Notes: generated by a model from the letters alone, not told the origin. Counted from the first letter of the stretch, positions 43,720 through 54,345 are shown. The stretch is 64,000 bases of DNA from Polynucleobacter sp. MWH-Aus1W21 (GCF_018687275.1 NZ_CP061287.1:930001-994000); one strand, 5' to 3'. Numbers and translations are program-made.

Positions 43720-44589
43720 TTAGCGATGATTGCGATTCATCATGACCAATCGCTCAAACAAGTGGATATCCTGTTCATTCTTGAGTAAAGCGCCATGTAA
43801 TGGCGGCACGACAATTTTTTCATCGTTGCTATGCAAAGCCTCTGGCGGAATATCTTCAGCCAATAGAAGCTTTAGCCAATCAATTAACTCGGAGGTAGAA
43901 GGCTTTTTCTTTAACCCTGGTAATGACCGTATTTGATAAAAGGCCTTGAGGGCTGCATCCAAGAGATCTTGTTTGATATTAGGGTGGTGAACATCCACGA
44001 TGCTTTGCATGGTCGTCGCATCGGGAAAGGTGATGTAATGAAAAAAGCAGCGGCGCAAGAATGCATCGGGGAGCTCTTTCTCATTATTAGAGGTGATGAT
44101 TACTAGCGGGCGATGCTTTGCTTTAATGAGTTCACGCGTTTCATAAACATAAAATTCCATGCGATCAATTTCACGCAGCAAGTCATTTGGAAACTCAATA
44201 TCCGCTTTATCGATTTCATCAATGAGCAATACCGTAGGTTCATCTGCCTCAAAAGCTTGCCAAAGTACGCCCTTAACAATGTAGTTACGTATATCCTTTA
44301 CTTTCTCATCACCAAGCTGCGAATCGCGCAAGCGACTGACTGCGTCGTATTCATAAAGTCCTTGTTGGGCCTTTGTGGTGGATTTGATGTGCCACTGCAA
44401 AAGGGGCATATTGAGAGCGGCGGCAACTTCTTCCGCCAGCATTGTTTTTCCAGTACCAGGCTCGCCCTTAATCAAAAGAGGGCGCTGCAAAGCAATTGCG
44501 GCATTAACAGCTAATTTCAGATCGTCGGTTGCAACGTAGCTTTGGCTGCCTGAAAAGCGGGTTTGAGAGCTTGCGGTGGGTTTACTCAT
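43720..44589 (-). CDS. MoxR-family AAA+ ATPase, CoxD-like
   Basis: A 289-residue AAA+ ATPase. LIKGEPGTGKTMLAEEVA is the P-loop, LLIDEIDKADIEFPNDLLREID the Walker B and following helix, and IITSNNEKELPDAFLRRCFFHY gives sensor 1 and the arginine finger. This MoxR subgroup (CoxD type) works with a VWA protein, here encoded just downstream. Together with XdhC and the nucleotidyltransferase it resembles the accessory half of a cox cluster. Confidence 0.9.
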   Translation of the reverse strand: MSKPTASSQTRFSGSQSYVATDDLKLAVNAAIALQRPLLIKGEPGTGKTMLAEEVAAALNMPLLQWHIKSTTKAQQGLYEYDAVSRLRDSQLGDEKVKDIRNYIVKGVLWQAFEADEPTVLLIDEIDKADIEFPNDLLREIDRMEFYVYETRELIKAKHRPLVIITSNNEKELPDAFLRRCFFHYITFPDATTMQSIVDVHHPNIKQDLLDAALKAFYQIRSLPGLKKKPSTSELIDWLKLLLAEDIPPEALHSNDEKIVVPPLHGALLKNEQDIHLFERLVMMNRNHR

Positions 44590-44717
44590 TTACTTACCTA
44601 ATTAGTCTTGGATTAAGCCTTCCAGTATAGGTAAATGAGTCAAATTTTTCAGTGTTTCTACTGATTTTGGCCTCCAGAATGGCGGGAAGGGCGTCTGTCC
44701 GCTATACTCTTCCCAAA

Positions 44718-44731
44718 TTGATCTAAATCAA
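44718..44731. promoter_or_regulatory. FNR/ANR-type binding site before a cytochrome c gene
   Basis: TTGATCTAAATCAA, identical to 12819-12832, lies only 20 bp before the start codon at 44752. A TATACT at 44703-44708 could be the -10 element. If so, the box lies just after the transcription start and would repress rather than activate at low oxygen. Confidence 0.65.
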
Positions 44732-44751
44732 ACTCATTAATAATGATTTCT

Positions 44752-45117
44752 ATGAAAAAACTCTCCATTCTTCCTCAATTGGCCGTAACTGCAGCATTGG
44801 TTTTTGCTGGTTCTGTAGCTCAGGCTGATGAAGTAAAAGGTAATGCAGCAGCAGGTAACGGCAAGGTTTGGCTTTGTGTTGGCTGCCACTCGATTCCTGA
44901 ATACCGTGCAGATTACCCTTTGGTTTACAAGGTGCCTATGATTGGTGGTCAAAACGCCGCCTACATCGCTAGTGCGCTGGCTGCTTATAAAAAGGGTGAA
45001 AGAAAACATCCTACGATGCGCTCTATTGCTGCCAGCTTGTCTGATCAAGATATGGCCGACATTGGCGAGTACTACGCTGCGCAAACTGCCAGCTCACCTA
45101 ATAACCCGTTGAAGTAA
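44752..45117 (+). CDS. Single-haem cytochrome c, c4-type half
   Basis: A 121-residue exported cytochrome with a signal peptide (MKKLSILPQLAVTAALVF to SVAQAD) and one haem site CVGCHSIPE. The end, YIASALAAYKKGERKHPTMRSIAASLSDQDMADIGEYYA, is the pattern of one half of diheme cytochrome c4. An ATG at 44743 would add three residues; neither start has a clear ribosome site. It is followed after 32 bp by a second cytochrome of the same type, and both should sit on one transcript behind an FNR box. Confidence 0.85.
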   Translation: MKKLSILPQLAVTAALVFAGSVAQADEVKGNAAAGNGKVWLCVGCHSIPEYRADYPLVYKVPMIGGQNAAYIASALAAYKKGERKHPTMRSIAASLSDQDMADIGEYYAAQTASSPNNPLK

Positions 45118-45149
45118 TTCATTCAATAAAGATACATAGAGATACTTTT

Positions 45150-45503
45150 ATGAAATTCGCCATCATTACTGCAGTTTTGCTATCGAGCATTGGTTTGGTA
45201 AATGTAGCAAACGCTGCCAATAAAGAAAAAGGTCAGGCTTTGGTTGAGAAGGCTAATTGCGCTTCTTGCCATGGCGCTGGTCTGAATGCTCCAATCCTGC
45301 CAGCTTACCCAAAGTTAGCTGGCCAGTATTCTGATTACCTTTATTACGCTTTAAAGGCTTACAAGGTGGGCAATGGCAATGCTCAATTTGGTCGCAATAA
45401 CGCTGTTATGGGATCACAAGTTCAAAACTTTAGCGATGCGGACTTGCAAGACATGGCTGCTTATATTGCTTCTTTACCAGGTAACTTTGTAGTTAAAAAG
45501 TAA
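45150..45503 (+). CDS. Single-haem cytochrome c, c4-type second half
   Basis: A 117-residue exported cytochrome. The signal peptide ends VANAANK; the haem site is CASCHGAGLNAPILPAYPKLAGQ, and the methionine ligand is probably in NNAVMGSQVQNFSDADLQDMAAYIASL. YPKLAGQYSDYLYYALKAYK is strongly c4-like. With the preceding gene it looks like a cytochrome c4 split into two polypeptides that may pair in the periplasm and feed a terminal oxidase. A terminator follows. Confidence 0.87.
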   Translation: MKFAIITAVLLSSIGLVNVANAANKEKGQALVEKANCASCHGAGLNAPILPAYPKLAGQYSDYLYYALKAYKVGNGNAQFGRNNAVMGSQVQNFSDADLQDMAAYIASLPGNFVVKK

Positions 45504-45533
45504 ACATTGGTAGCTTTGTCTACTTACAAAAAA

Positions 45534-45562
45534 GGCTTAGATTAATCATCTAAGCCTTTGTT
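45534..45562. terminator. Terminator between the cytochromes and the GntR gene
   Basis: GGCTTAGAT (45534-45542) pairs with ATCTAAGCC (45548-45556) across a five-base loop, followed by TTTGTTTTTT, and preceded by an A tract. It serves the cytochrome transcript and possibly the converging GntR gene. Confidence 0.8.
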
Positions 45563-45582
45563 TTTTAAAGTCTTTATTAATA

Positions 45583-46221
45583 TTAGCGTAGCGCTTCTAG
45601 TCCTCTTTCTAGATGTTTGCGCATTGTCAGTTCTGCTGCGTGCTCGTCCCGTTTAAGAATGGCCCTCAGAATCTCTCGATGTTCTACTAATGAGTTTTGC
45701 AGTCTACCGGTGCTAGTGAGAGAGTCTCTGCGGTGAAGTTTTAGAACTTTACGAAGATCTGCGATAACGCCATTCATCCATCGATTTCCGGCAATTTCTT
45801 GGATTAATTCATGAAATTTGCCATTAACTTCAAAAAATTGCTCAATATCCCGGTCTGCGGCTGCTTTTTCTAAGCGATGATGCAGGTGATCCAAAAGGTT
45901 TAATTCGGCTTCAGTTGCCTTTGTAGCCGTTTCTTTGGCTGCTTGACCCTCTAGCAGGGAAAGAATCGTAAAAATCTGCTCTAAATCTTTGCGGATAACC
46001 TCAGTTACGTAAGCACCACGGCGCATTTTGATAGTAACTAGACCTTCGGATGCCAGAACTTTGATGGCCTCGCGCATTGGTGTACGGCTAATTCCAAACT
46101 GATCAGCCAAAGATTGCTCATCCAGCCAGCTTCCAGGAGCTAGCTGCTTGCTAAAGATTTGCTCGCGAAGCCTATCGGCAACGTCTTCATAAAGTGGTCT
46201 ATTATTCAGTTTTGTATTCAT
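45583..46221 (-). CDS. GntR-family regulator with FCD domain
   Basis: A 212-residue repressor-type protein. The N-terminal winged helix (LREQIFSKQLAPGSWLDEQSLADQFGISRTPMREAIKVLASEGLV) is typical of the FadR subfamily. The C-terminal helical FCD domain (FHELIQEIAGN, then EHREILRAILKRDEHAAELTMRKHLERG) carries the acidic and histidine residues that bind a metal and a carboxylate effector. It is divergent from the methylmalonyl-CoA mutase operon, and a palindrome lies over its own start codon. Control of propionate metabolism in answer to an acyl-CoA or carboxylate is likely. Confidence 0.9.
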   Translation of the reverse strand: MNTKLNNRPLYEDVADRLREQIFSKQLAPGSWLDEQSLADQFGISRTPMREAIKVLASEGLVTIKMRRGAYVTEVIRKDLEQIFTILSLLEGQAAKETATKATEAELNLLDHLHHRLEKAAADRDIEQFFEVNGKFHELIQEIAGNRWMNGVIADLRKVLKLHRRDSLTSTGRLQNSLVEHREILRAILKRDEHAAELTMRKHLERGLEALR

Positions 46222-46234
46222 AATTATGAATACA
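46213..46234. promoter_or_regulatory. Perfect 22-bp palindrome over the GntR start codon
   Basis: TGTATTCATAA (46213-46223) is followed at once by its exact reverse complement (46224-46234). The GntR start codon is 46219-46221, inside the palindrome. The site lies 82 bp before the mutase start. A dimeric FadR-type regulator would be expected to bind here and control both directions. Confidence 0.7.
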
Positions 46235-46315
46235 TTATGTAGACATTTGTAAAATTGTCAAGCAAAATGTGAGGACATTTCGATGCAATGCAGCAAAAGT
46301 TAAACGGGAGTTTTT

Positions 46316-48490
46316 GTGAGTTCTAAAGAAAACAATTCATGGCCATCTTTTCCATATAACGACCTTGATGCTTGGAAAAAGTCGGCCCAGAAATCAGCCC
46401 CTAATGGTGATGTTGACTCCTTGGGTTGGAAAACGCCAGATGGAATTCACCTAAAAGCTCTATACACATCATCGGATATTGAGGGTCTCAATTACACCGA
46501 TACATTGCCTGGTTTCGAACCATTCGTGCGTGGACCGCAAGCGACGATGTATTCAGTTCGTCCATGGACCATTCGTCAGTATGCCGGCTTTTCAACTGCC
46601 GAAGAATCCAATGCTTTCTATCGCAAAGCATTAGATGCTGGTGGTCAAGGCGTATCCGTTGCGTTTGACTTAGCAACGCATCGTGGTTACGACTCAGATC
46701 ATCCTCGCGTTACTGGTGACGTTGGTAAGGCCGGTGTTGCGATTGATTCCGTAGAAGATATGAAGATCTTGTTTGATGGCATTCCATTGGACAAAGTGTC
46801 TGTTTCGATGACGATGAACGGCGCAGTATTGCCTGTGTTGGCTGGCTACATCGTTGCTGGTGAAGAGCAAGGCGTTAAGCAAGAGCAATTATCAGGAACC
46901 ATTCAGAACGATATTCTGAAAGAGTTCATGGTGCGTAATACCTATATTTACCCACCAGAGCCATCAATGCGCATCATCGGCGACATCATTGAGTACACCG
47001 CTAAGCATATGCCTAAGTTCAACTCGATTTCGATTTCGGGTTATCACATGCAAGAGGCGGGGGCTAACCAAGTTTTGGAATTGGCTTTCACATTAGCTGA
47101 CGGTAAAGAGTATGTAAAGACAGCGCTAGCCAAGGGATTGGATGTGGACGGCTTTGCTGGACGCCTTTCATTCTTTTTTGCAATTGGCATGAACTTCTAC
47201 TTAGAAGTTGCCAAGTTGCGCGCTGCACGCTTGCTGTGGTGGCGCATTATGAAATCCTTCGAGCCTAAGAATCCAAAGTCTTTGATGCTCCGTACGCATT
47301 GCCAAACTTCTGGCTGGTCCCTAACTGAACAAGATCCATACAACAACGTTGTGAGAACTACAGTCGAGGCGATGGCTGCCGTATTTGGCGGCACGCAGTC
47401 ATTGCATACCAACTCATTGGATGAAGCGATTGCACTTCCTTCTGAGTTCTCCAGCCGTATTGCCCGTAATACACAATTGATCCTGCAAGAAGAAACCCAT
47501 ATCCCGAGCGTGATCGATCCATGGGCAGGTTCATACATGATGGAAAACCTGACTCAAGAGATGGCTGATAAAGCCTGGGAAATCATTCAAGAAGTAGAAG
47601 CTATGGGCGGCATGACCAAGGCAGTTGAAAGTGGTTGGGCTAAGCTGAAAATCGAAGCAGCTGCCGCTGAAAAACAAGCCAAGATTGACTCAGGCTCTGA
47701 TGTGATTGTTGGAGTTAATAAATACAAGCTCGGCAAAGAAGATCTAGTTGATGTATTGATGATCGATAACGACAAAGTGCGTGAAGGTCAGGTAGCTCGT
47801 CTCAAAGATATCAAGGCAAAACGTGATTCTCAAAAAGTACAGGCTGCATTAGATGCTTTAACCAAGGCTGCAGAAGATAACTCGGGAAATCTCTTGGAGC
47901 TTGCAGTAAACGCGATTCGTTTGCGTGCAACTGTTGGTGAAGTTTCTGATGCGTTGGAAAAAGTTTACGGGCGCCATCGCGCCGATACTCAAAAGGTGAC
48001 CGGTGTGTATGCAGCCGCTTATGACTCAGCTGAAGGCTGGGCAAAACTCCAAACTGAAATTGCCGACTTTGCAAAAGACTTTGGTCGTCGTCCTCGTGTG
48101 ATGATCGCCAAGCTAGGTCAAGATGGCCATGACCGCGGCGCTAAAGTCGTTGCTACCGCCTATGCTGACTTAGGCTTTGACGTAGATATCGGACCTTTAT
48201 TCCAAACGCCTGAAGAATGTGCTCGCCAAGCGATTGAGAATGACGTACATGCCTTAGGAGTTTCTACTTTGGCAGCTGGGCATAAGACATTGGTTCCGGC
48301 CATCATTGCCGAATTGAAAAAACAAGGCTCAGATGACATCATCGTGTTCGTTGGCGGTGTGATTCCAAGGCAAGATTACGAATTCCTCTATGAGGCAGGC
48401 GTTAAAGGAATCTACGGACCAGGTACACCTATTCCGGCTTCAGCCAAGGATGTGCTTGAGCAAATTCGCAAGTCTGTTAAACCTGCTTAA
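46316..48490 (+). CDS. Methylmalonyl-CoA mutase
   Basis: A 724-residue single-chain adenosylcobalamin mutase starting at GTG, with CGGGAG upstream. The N-terminal barrel binds the CoA ester ([23 protein letters not shown], with the key Tyr, and [13 protein letters not shown]). The C-terminal cobalamin domain has the D-x-H-x-x-G motif [11 protein letters not shown] near residue 602 and the GG of VFVGGVIP. It converts (R)-methylmalonyl-CoA to succinyl-CoA. The size matches the homodimeric ScpA/MutB type, so no small subunit is needed. It heads the operon mutase-meaB-carboxylase beta-carboxylase alpha-epimerase. Confidence 0.95.
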   Translation: MSSKENNSWPSFPYNDLDAWKKSAQKSAPNGDVDSLGWKTPDGIHLKALYTSSDIEGLNYTDTLPGFEPFVRGPQATMYSVRPWTIRQYAGFSTAEESNAFYRKALDAGGQGVSVAFDLATHRGYDSDHPRVTGDVGKAGVAIDSVEDMKILFDGIPLDKVSVSMTMNGAVLPVLAGYIVAGEEQGVKQEQLSGTIQNDILKEFMVRNTYIYPPEPSMRIIGDIIEYTAKHMPKFNSISISGYHMQEAGANQVLELAFTLADGKEYVKTALAKGLDVDGFAGRLSFFFAIGMNFYLEVAKLRAARLLWWRIMKSFEPKNPKSLMLRTHCQTSGWSLTEQDPYNNVVRTTVEAMAAVFGGTQSLHTNSLDEAIALPSEFSSRIARNTQLILQEETHIPSVIDPWAGSYMMENLTQEMADKAWEIIQEVEAMGGMTKAVESGWAKLKIEAAAAEKQAKIDSGSDVIVGVNKYKLGKEDLVDVLMIDNDKVREGQVARLKDIKAKRDSQKVQAALDALTKAAEDNSGNLLELAVNAIRLRATVGEVSDALEKVYGRHRADTQKVTGVYAAAYDSAEGWAKLQTEIADFAKDFGRRPRVMIAKLGQDGHDRGAKVVATAYADLGFDVDIGPLFQTPEECARQAIENDVHALGVSTLAAGHKTLVPAIIAELKKQGSDDIIVFVGGVIPRQDYEFLYEAGVKGIYGPGTPIPASAKDVLEQIRKSVKPA

Positions 48491-48504
48491 TACGGATCAT
48501 AGGC

Positions 48505-49530
48505 ATGCTCGAAGCTGCTGATCAAGCTCTGGTGAATGATATCACTGGTGCGCCATCGCTTAAACAGCGCCGCGCACTGGCAAAGATCATTACTTTGCTT
48601 GAGTCAACACGCCTAGATCACCGTCATCGCGCTGATGACGTACTCAATTCTTTATTGCCTAAAACGGGCAAATCATTCCGCCTCGGCATCTCAGGTGTAC
48701 CAGGTGTAGGTAAGTCGACCTTAATTGAGTCCTTGGGTCTTTACCTGATCGAAAGGGGGCATCGAGTAGCTGTCTTAGCGATCGATCCTTCTTCCAGTAT
48801 TTCTGGTGGATCGATTTTGGGCGATAAGACGCGTATGGAGAGATTATCCGTTCTAGAGAATGCCTTTATACGTCCAAGCCCGTCTTCTTGTACTTTGGGC
48901 GGCGTAGCCGAGAAGACGCGTGAAGCCATGTTAGTTGCTGAGGCCGCAGGTTTTGACGTCATCATTGTTGAGACGGTTGGTGTAGGGCAGAGTGAAATCG
49001 CGGTTGCTGGCATGACCGATATGTTCTTGTTATTGCAGTTACCGAATGCTGGCGATGATCTTCAGGCAATTAAAAAAGGCGTCATGGAAATCGCCGATCT
49101 GATTGTGATTAACAAAGTGGATATTGATCCAGATGCTGCAATGCGCGCCCAGCTATTCATCACGAGTTCATTGCGCCTATTGGGATTCCAGGGCAATCCT
49201 GATCACGCCTCACACGATAAAGAGTTTTGGCATCCACAGGTAATGACCTTAAGTGCTCTCGAAGGCAAAGGTGTGCCAGAGCTTTGGGACAAGGTTTCCC
49301 ATTTTGAAAAATTACAAAAGGCAAATGGAAAATTTGAATCCCGTCGCCAACAACAAGCAGGTGCGTGGATGTGGGATCGCATTGATGCTGGATTGAAGAA
49401 CGCATTTCGTAGTAATGAAGCCGTACAGGCGCTTCTACCAAGTTTGGTGGCGCAAGTAAACCAAGGAACTATGGCCGCTTCAGTAGCAGCAAGACGACTG
49501 CTGGAAGCCATGGGGCATGAATTTTTCTAA
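48505..49530 (+). CDS. meaB: Methylmalonyl-CoA mutase G-protein chaperone
   Basis: A 341-residue G3E-family GTPase (formerly ArgK). [18 protein letters not shown] is the P-loop, [22 protein letters not shown] the switch region, ETVGVGQSE the G3 motif and VINKVDID the base-specificity NKxD. MeaB protects and reloads the mutase with intact cofactor. It starts 14 bp after the mutase stop. Its C-terminal dimerisation arm ([17 protein letters not shown]) is present. Confidence 0.95.
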   Translation: MLEAADQALVNDITGAPSLKQRRALAKIITLLESTRLDHRHRADDVLNSLLPKTGKSFRLGISGVPGVGKSTLIESLGLYLIERGHRVAVLAIDPSSSISGGSILGDKTRMERLSVLENAFIRPSPSSCTLGGVAEKTREAMLVAEAAGFDVIIVETVGVGQSEIAVAGMTDMFLLLQLPNAGDDLQAIKKGVMEIADLIVINKVDIDPDAAMRAQLFITSSLRLLGFQGNPDHASHDKEFWHPQVMTLSALEGKGVPELWDKVSHFEKLQKANGKFESRRQQQAGAWMWDRIDAGLKNAFRSNEAVQALLPSLVAQVNQGTMAASVAARRLLEAMGHEFF

Positions 49531-49540
49531 GGAGCAGGAA

Positions 49541-51073
49541 ATGAAGGAAATCATTCAACAACTGGAAGCCAAGCGTGAGCTTGCCCGATTGGGTGGCGGG
49601 CAAAAGCGTATTCAGGCTCAACATGCAAAAGGCAAGTTAACTGCGCGCGAGCGTATTGAGCTCTTGCTAGATGCTGGCACATTCGAAGAGTGGGATATGT
49701 TTGTTGAGCACCGTTGCCATGACTTTGGTATGGGTGATCAAACTGTTCCTGGCGATGGCGTTGTCACTGGTTATGGAATGATTAACGGCCGTTTGGTATT
49801 TGTGTTTTCACAAGACTTCACCGTGCTTGGCGGCTCCTTATCTGAAGCTCATGCTGAAAAGATCTGCAAAATCATGGATCAAGCCCTTAAAGTCGGTGCG
49901 CCTGTTATTGGTTTAAATGACTCTGGTGGTGCACGTATTCAAGAGGGTGTTGCATCTCTTGGCGGCTATGCTGAAATTTTCCAGCGCAACGTTACTGCGT
50001 CTGGCGTGATTCCACAGATTTCCTTGATCATGGGCCCATCTGCTGGTGGCGCGGTTTACTCTCCGGCCTTGACCGACTTCATTTTCATGGTCAAAGATAG
50101 CTCCTACATGTTCGTGACTGGTCCTGAAGTGGTTAAGACTGTTACTCATGAAGACGTCACTGCCGAAGAATTGGGTGGTGCTGTAACGCATTCAACAGTT
50201 TCAGGCGTATGCGATCTCGCATTTGACAACGATGTCGATGCACTTATGATGTTGCGTCGCTTCTTCAACTACTTGCCACTCTCTAACCGTGAGAAGCCGC
50301 CTTTGATTAAGGGTGCTAATCGCACCGAAGAGCCAGATTTCTCTTTAGATACATTGGTGCCATCGAATCCAAATCAACCGTACGACATGAAAGAGTTGAT
50401 TGAGAAGATTGTTGATGATGGCGAGTTCTTTGAATTACAGCCTGACTACGCAAAAAATATTGTGATTGGCTTTGCCCGCATTGAAGGTCGCTCAATTGGT
50501 ATTGTTGCCAATCAGCCTTTGGTATTGGCTGGCTGTTTAGATATCAAAGCTTCTATTAAGGCAGCGCGTTTTGTACGCTTCTGTGATGCCTTCAATATTC
50601 CGGTTGTTACTTTGGTTGACGTTCCAGGCTTCATGCCAGGAACCGCCCAAGAATTCGGCGGCATCATTAAGCATGGTGCGAAATTGCTCTATGCATACGC
50701 AGATTGCACGGTTCCTAAAGTAACCTTAATTACACGTAAGGCCTATGGTGGTGCTTATGACGTGATGGCCTCCAAGCATTTACGTGGTGACGTGAACTTC
50801 GCTTGGCCGTCCGCTGAGATCGCTGTGATGGGCCCTAAAGGCGCTGTTGAAATTATTTTCCGTGAAGAGAAATCTGATCCAGAAAAAATTACAGCACGTG
50901 AAGCTGAATACAAAGCCAAATTTGCAAATCCATTTGTGGCCGGACGTCGTGGCTACATTGATGACGTCATCCTTCCTCACGAAACCCGCAAACGTATTGC
51001 TCGTTCGCTAGCAATGCTTAAAGACAAAGACTTGAAGAATCCTGCGCGTAAACACGGCAATATTCCTCTGTAA
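49541..51073 (+). CDS. pccB: Propionyl-CoA carboxylase beta subunit (carboxyltransferase)
   Basis: A 510-residue carboxyltransferase. AAGGAG at 49529-49534, 6 bp before ATG 49541, fixes the start. A frame reaching 49517 would overlap meaB and has no such site. [23 protein letters not shown] is the family start; two oxyanion-hole loops are present, [13 protein letters not shown] ([13 protein letters not shown], with [13 protein letters not shown]) and [14 protein letters not shown] with [14 protein letters not shown]. It moves the carboxyl group from biotin to propionyl-CoA. The order with meaB and the mutase supports propionyl-CoA as substrate. Confidence 0.93.
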   Translation: MKEIIQQLEAKRELARLGGGQKRIQAQHAKGKLTARERIELLLDAGTFEEWDMFVEHRCHDFGMGDQTVPGDGVVTGYGMINGRLVFVFSQDFTVLGGSLSEAHAEKICKIMDQALKVGAPVIGLNDSGGARIQEGVASLGGYAEIFQRNVTASGVIPQISLIMGPSAGGAVYSPALTDFIFMVKDSSYMFVTGPEVVKTVTHEDVTAEELGGAVTHSTVSGVCDLAFDNDVDALMMLRRFFNYLPLSNREKPPLIKGANRTEEPDFSLDTLVPSNPNQPYDMKELIEKIVDDGEFFELQPDYAKNIVIGFARIEGRSIGIVANQPLVLAGCLDIKASIKAARFVRFCDAFNIPVVTLVDVPGFMPGTAQEFGGIIKHGAKLLYAYADCTVPKVTLITRKAYGGAYDVMASKHLRGDVNFAWPSAEIAVMGPKGAVEIIFREEKSDPEKITAREAEYKAKFANPFVAGRRGYIDDVILPHETRKRIARSLAMLKDKDLKNPARKHGNIPL

Positions 51074-51088
51074 AGGCGCTGACAAATT

Positions 51089-53125
51089 ATGACTACGAAA
51101 ATGTTTAAGAAAATTTTGATTGCTAACCGCGGTGAGATTGCTTGCCGTGTCATGGCCACCGCCAAAAAGATGGGCATTAAGACTGTTGCTGTTTATTCCG
51201 AAGCGGATAAAGAGGCGCGTCACGTGCAGTTGGCAGATGAGGCAGTATGTATCGGACCAGCACCTTCACGTGAATCCTATTTAGTGATGGATCGCATTAT
51301 TCAGGCTTGTAAAGATACTGGTGCTGAAGCGGTGCATCCTGGTTATGGCTTCTTGTCTGAAAACGAGCAGTTTGCTAAGCGTTGTGAGGAAGAAGGCATT
51401 GTATTTATCGGCCCTAAATATCAATCTATCGCCGCAATGGGTGACAAGATCGCTTCTAAGAAGCTCGCTCTAGAAGCGAAGGTCAATACCATTCCTGGTT
51501 ATAACGAGGCGATTGATACTACTGAAGAGGCTGTGAAGATCGCCCAAGGTATCGGATATCCGGTCATGATTAAAGCATCCGCAGGTGGTGGCGGTAAGGG
51601 TCTGCGTGTTGCTTTTAACGACAAAGAGGCCGCCGAAGGTTTCGCTGCCTGTAAAACAGAGGCGATGAATAGCTTCGGTGATGACCGTATCTTCATTGAG
51701 AAGTTTGTAGAAGGCCCGCGCCATATTGAGATTCAGGTTTTGGGCGACTCTCATGGCAACGTGGTTTACCTCAATGAGCGTGATTGCTCAATCCAACGTC
51801 GTCATCAAAAGGTAATTGAGGAGGCGCCATCGCCTTTTATCGATCCAGCTACTCGTAAAGCGATGGGTGAGCAAGCGGTTGCGTTAGCTAAAGCCGTAAA
51901 TTACCAATCTGCTGGTACCGTGGAGTTCGTGGTCGGCAAGGATAAGTCTTTCTACTTCCTTGAAATGAATACCCGCTTGCAAGTTGAGCATCCTGTTACC
52001 GAAAGCATTACTGGCCTGGATTTAGTTGAGCAAATGATTCGTGTTGCTGCTGGTGAGAAGCTGGCATTTAAACAAGACGATGTGAAGCTGGATGGTTGGT
52101 CTATGGAGTGCCGTATTAACGCCGATGACCCATTCCGTAACTTCTTGCCTTCAACAGGCCGCCTCGTGAAATACCGTCCACCAGAGTCAGTTAATGGTGT
52201 CCGTGTGGATACTGGCGTGTATGAAGGTGGTGAGATTCCGATGTACTACGATTCCATGATCGCTAAGTTGATCGTTCATGGCAAGGATCGTACAGAGGCA
52301 ATTGAAAAAATGCGTGCCGCACTGAATGATTTCGTTATTCGCGGTATTCATTCAAACATTCCTTTTCAGGCTGCTTTGTTGCAGCATCCGCGCTTTGTAA
52401 ATGGCGACTTCACAACTGGCTTTATTGCAGAAGAGTATCCAGAAGGCTTTAAGAAAGATTCAGTACAGCCTGCAGATCCTAAGCGCTTAGCGGCATTGGC
52501 AGCATTTATGCGCTATCGCTATCTTCAGCATATTCAAATGATTGATGGTCAGTTAGCTGGCCATGAAATGATCATTGGTAAGAAATTTGTTGTTGTGACC
52601 GGCAAAAAAGCAGGCTCTATGAATGACCCGTATGAGGTACCTATTCGGGTTGAACTTAAAGATGGAGTTTATTCCGTCTACATCGAAGATGCTGATGGCG
52701 TAAGTCGTTATGACATCGTAAGCGAATGGCGCCCAGGCCAAATTTGTCTGCAAGCTACTATTAACGGTACCCACAAGATCACTGCGCAGGTTGAACGTCG
52801 TGGCGTGCGATATGTGCTGATTCTCGATGGCGTTCATTACGAATGTATGGTGCTAAGCCCATTAGGTGCTGAGCTCCAGCGTCGTATGCCAGTCAAGTTA
52901 CCGCCAGATACTTCCAAGTTGGTGATGTCCCCAATGCCAGGGCTATTGACGAAGATTGCCGTAAAAGTGGGTGAGGCAGTTACTGCTGGTCAGAAATTAG
53001 CCTCCATCGAAGCGATGAAAATGGAAAATACGCTATCGGCAGTTCAAGATGGTGTGGTTGCTGAAATTTGCGCTAAAGAAGGTGATAGCTTGGCGGTTGA
53101 TCAATTGATCATTCGCTTCGAATAA
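51089..53125 (+). CDS. pccA: Propionyl-CoA carboxylase alpha subunit (biotin carboxylase and carrier)
   Basis: A 678-residue protein. Residues 5-450 form the biotin carboxylase: [15 protein letters not shown], the glycine-rich ATP loop [44 protein letters not shown], and [15 protein letters not shown] linker domain follows. The C-terminal biotin carrier has the biotinylated lysine in [10 protein letters not shown] near residue 642. It carboxylates biotin with ATP and bicarbonate and partners the beta subunit encoded just upstream. A second ATG at 51101 (MFKKIL) is a possible start. Confidence 0.95.
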   Translation: MTTKMFKKILIANRGEIACRVMATAKKMGIKTVAVYSEADKEARHVQLADEAVCIGPAPSRESYLVMDRIIQACKDTGAEAVHPGYGFLSENEQFAKRCEEEGIVFIGPKYQSIAAMGDKIASKKLALEAKVNTIPGYNEAIDTTEEAVKIAQGIGYPVMIKASAGGGGKGLRVAFNDKEAAEGFAACKTEAMNSFGDDRIFIEKFVEGPRHIEIQVLGDSHGNVVYLNERDCSIQRRHQKVIEEAPSPFIDPATRKAMGEQAVALAKAVNYQSAGTVEFVVGKDKSFYFLEMNTRLQVEHPVTESITGLDLVEQMIRVAAGEKLAFKQDDVKLDGWSMECRINADDPFRNFLPSTGRLVKYRPPESVNGVRVDTGVYEGGEIPMYYDSMIAKLIVHGKDRTEAIEKMRAALNDFVIRGIHSNIPFQAALLQHPRFVNGDFTTGFIAEEYPEGFKKDSVQPADPKRLAALAAFMRYRYLQHIQMIDGQLAGHEMIIGKKFVVVTGKKAGSMNDPYEVPIRVELKDGVYSVYIEDADGVSRYDIVSEWRPGQICLQATINGTHKITAQVERRGVRYVLILDGVHYECMVLSPLGAELQRRMPVKLPPDTSKLVMSPMPGLLTKIAVKVGEAVTAGQKLASIEAMKMENTLSAVQDGVVAEICAKEGDSLAVDQLIIRFE

Positions 53126-53139
53126 AAAGGTTGACGACT

Positions 53140-53607
53140 ATGAGCGCTAAGCCATTCAAAATTTTAGGCATTCAGCAAATCGCTATTGGCGGTGAAAACA
53201 AAGATCGACTCAAGAAATTATGGGTTGATATGCTTGGTTTTGAATATAAGAGCACTTTTGTTTCTGAACGTGAGAATGTGGATGAGGACATCTGTGCAAT
53301 CGGTAAAGGTGCGCATGAGATTGAAGTTGACCTCATGCAGCCATTCGATATTGAAAAGAAGCCGGCAGTTCATCAAACACCCCTAAATCACATTGGTTTG
53401 TGGGTGGATGACCTACCTAAAGCAGTTGAGTGGCTTGCTGCCAATGGACTACGTTTTGCACCGGGCGGCATTCGCAAGGGTGCAGCGGGCTATGACATTA
53501 CCTTTGTGCACCCAAAAGGAAATGACGAGTTTCCAATTAGTGGTGAAGGGGTACTTATTGAGCTAGTTCAGGCCCCTCCAGAAGTTATTGCAGGATTAAG
53601 TTCATAA
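53140..53607 (+). CDS. VOC-fold protein, probable methylmalonyl-CoA epimerase
   Basis: A 155-residue vicinal-oxygen-chelate protein with two beta-alpha modules. The ATG at 53140 has AAGG 9 bp upstream, whereas the TTG at 53131 does not. Likely metal ligands are His in [10 protein letters not shown] and Glu in [10 protein letters not shown]. The first module reads [11 protein letters not shown], where epimerases usually have a His (HIGIAV type); here a Gln stands in that place. The last-gene position in a propionyl-CoA operon that otherwise lacks an epimerase argues for methylmalonyl-CoA epimerase, but a different VOC activity is possible. Confidence 0.75.
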   Translation: MSAKPFKILGIQQIAIGGENKDRLKKLWVDMLGFEYKSTFVSERENVDEDICAIGKGAHEIEVDLMQPFDIEKKPAVHQTPLNHIGLWVDDLPKAVEWLAANGLRFAPGGIRKGAAGYDITFVHPKGNDEFPISGEGVLIELVQAPPEVIAGLSS

Positions 53608-53640
53608 TTTGGACTGGTAAGCAAATTAACGGGATTTAAA

Positions 53641-54345
53641 TTGGCAAATATATTAGCCATCGACACCTCCTCAGCATGGTGTTCGGTGGCTTTATCGTTA
53701 GAGGGTCAAGCAGTGCAATTCAGGCATGAAGCCGTCACAGCCGGTGCCAGTCAATTGTTGTTGCCGTGGATTGAGTCGCTCCTAAGCGATGCAAAATCTT
53801 CTCTGAAAGACCTAGATGCTATTGCCGTAGGTATCGGTCCTGGTGCGTTTACTGGCGTACGTTTAGGTGTTGCCACAGTGCAGGGCTTGGCTATATCGCA
53901 AAACATTGCGGTAGTGCCGGTATGCAGCCTTGACGCCATCGCCGCCCAACTTTTAGATTCAGCAGCATTCAAATCCTCTCATCCTCAAAGATTGATGATT
54001 GCGATTGATGCCCGGATGGAAGAGGTTTATTGGGCTTCTTATGATATTCAAGAGAAGCGCTTGCCAAATCGCATTGGTGATATTCACCTGACAAAGCCAG
54101 ATGATCTGAATTTGGAAGGAGTGCAATTCCTTGCAGGTAGCGCTTTAAATGCTTACGCCCAACACTTACCGCAATTTACGGGCCCAATCGATCCAGATAT
54201 CTCCATTTCCGCATTGGGTATTTTGAGGTGTGCGCAGCAGTCACTGAAAGATGGCGTGCATTATGAAGTTCGACAACTAGAGCCCTTGTATGTGCGAGAT
54301 AAGGTGGCATTTACTACTGCCGAACGGGAAGAGAGTAAGAGGTAA
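53641..54345 (+). CDS. tsaB: tRNA threonylcarbamoyladenosine synthesis protein TsaB
   Basis: A 234-residue ASKHA-fold protein starting at TTG. ILAIDTSSAWCSVAL and AIAVGIGPGAFTGVRLGVATVQGLA are the family signatures. TsaB is the non-catalytic partner of TsaD in t6A37 synthesis. Its stop and the rimI start overlap (TAATG), the usual tsaB-rimI arrangement. Confidence 0.94.
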   Translation: MANILAIDTSSAWCSVALSLEGQAVQFRHEAVTAGASQLLLPWIESLLSDAKSSLKDLDAIAVGIGPGAFTGVRLGVATVQGLAISQNIAVVPVCSLDAIAAQLLDSAAFKSSHPQRLMIAIDARMEEVYWASYDIQEKRLPNRIGDIHLTKPDDLNLEGVQFLAGSALNAYAQHLPQFTGPIDPDISISALGILRCAQQSLKDGVHYEVRQLEPLYVRDKVAFTTAEREESKR

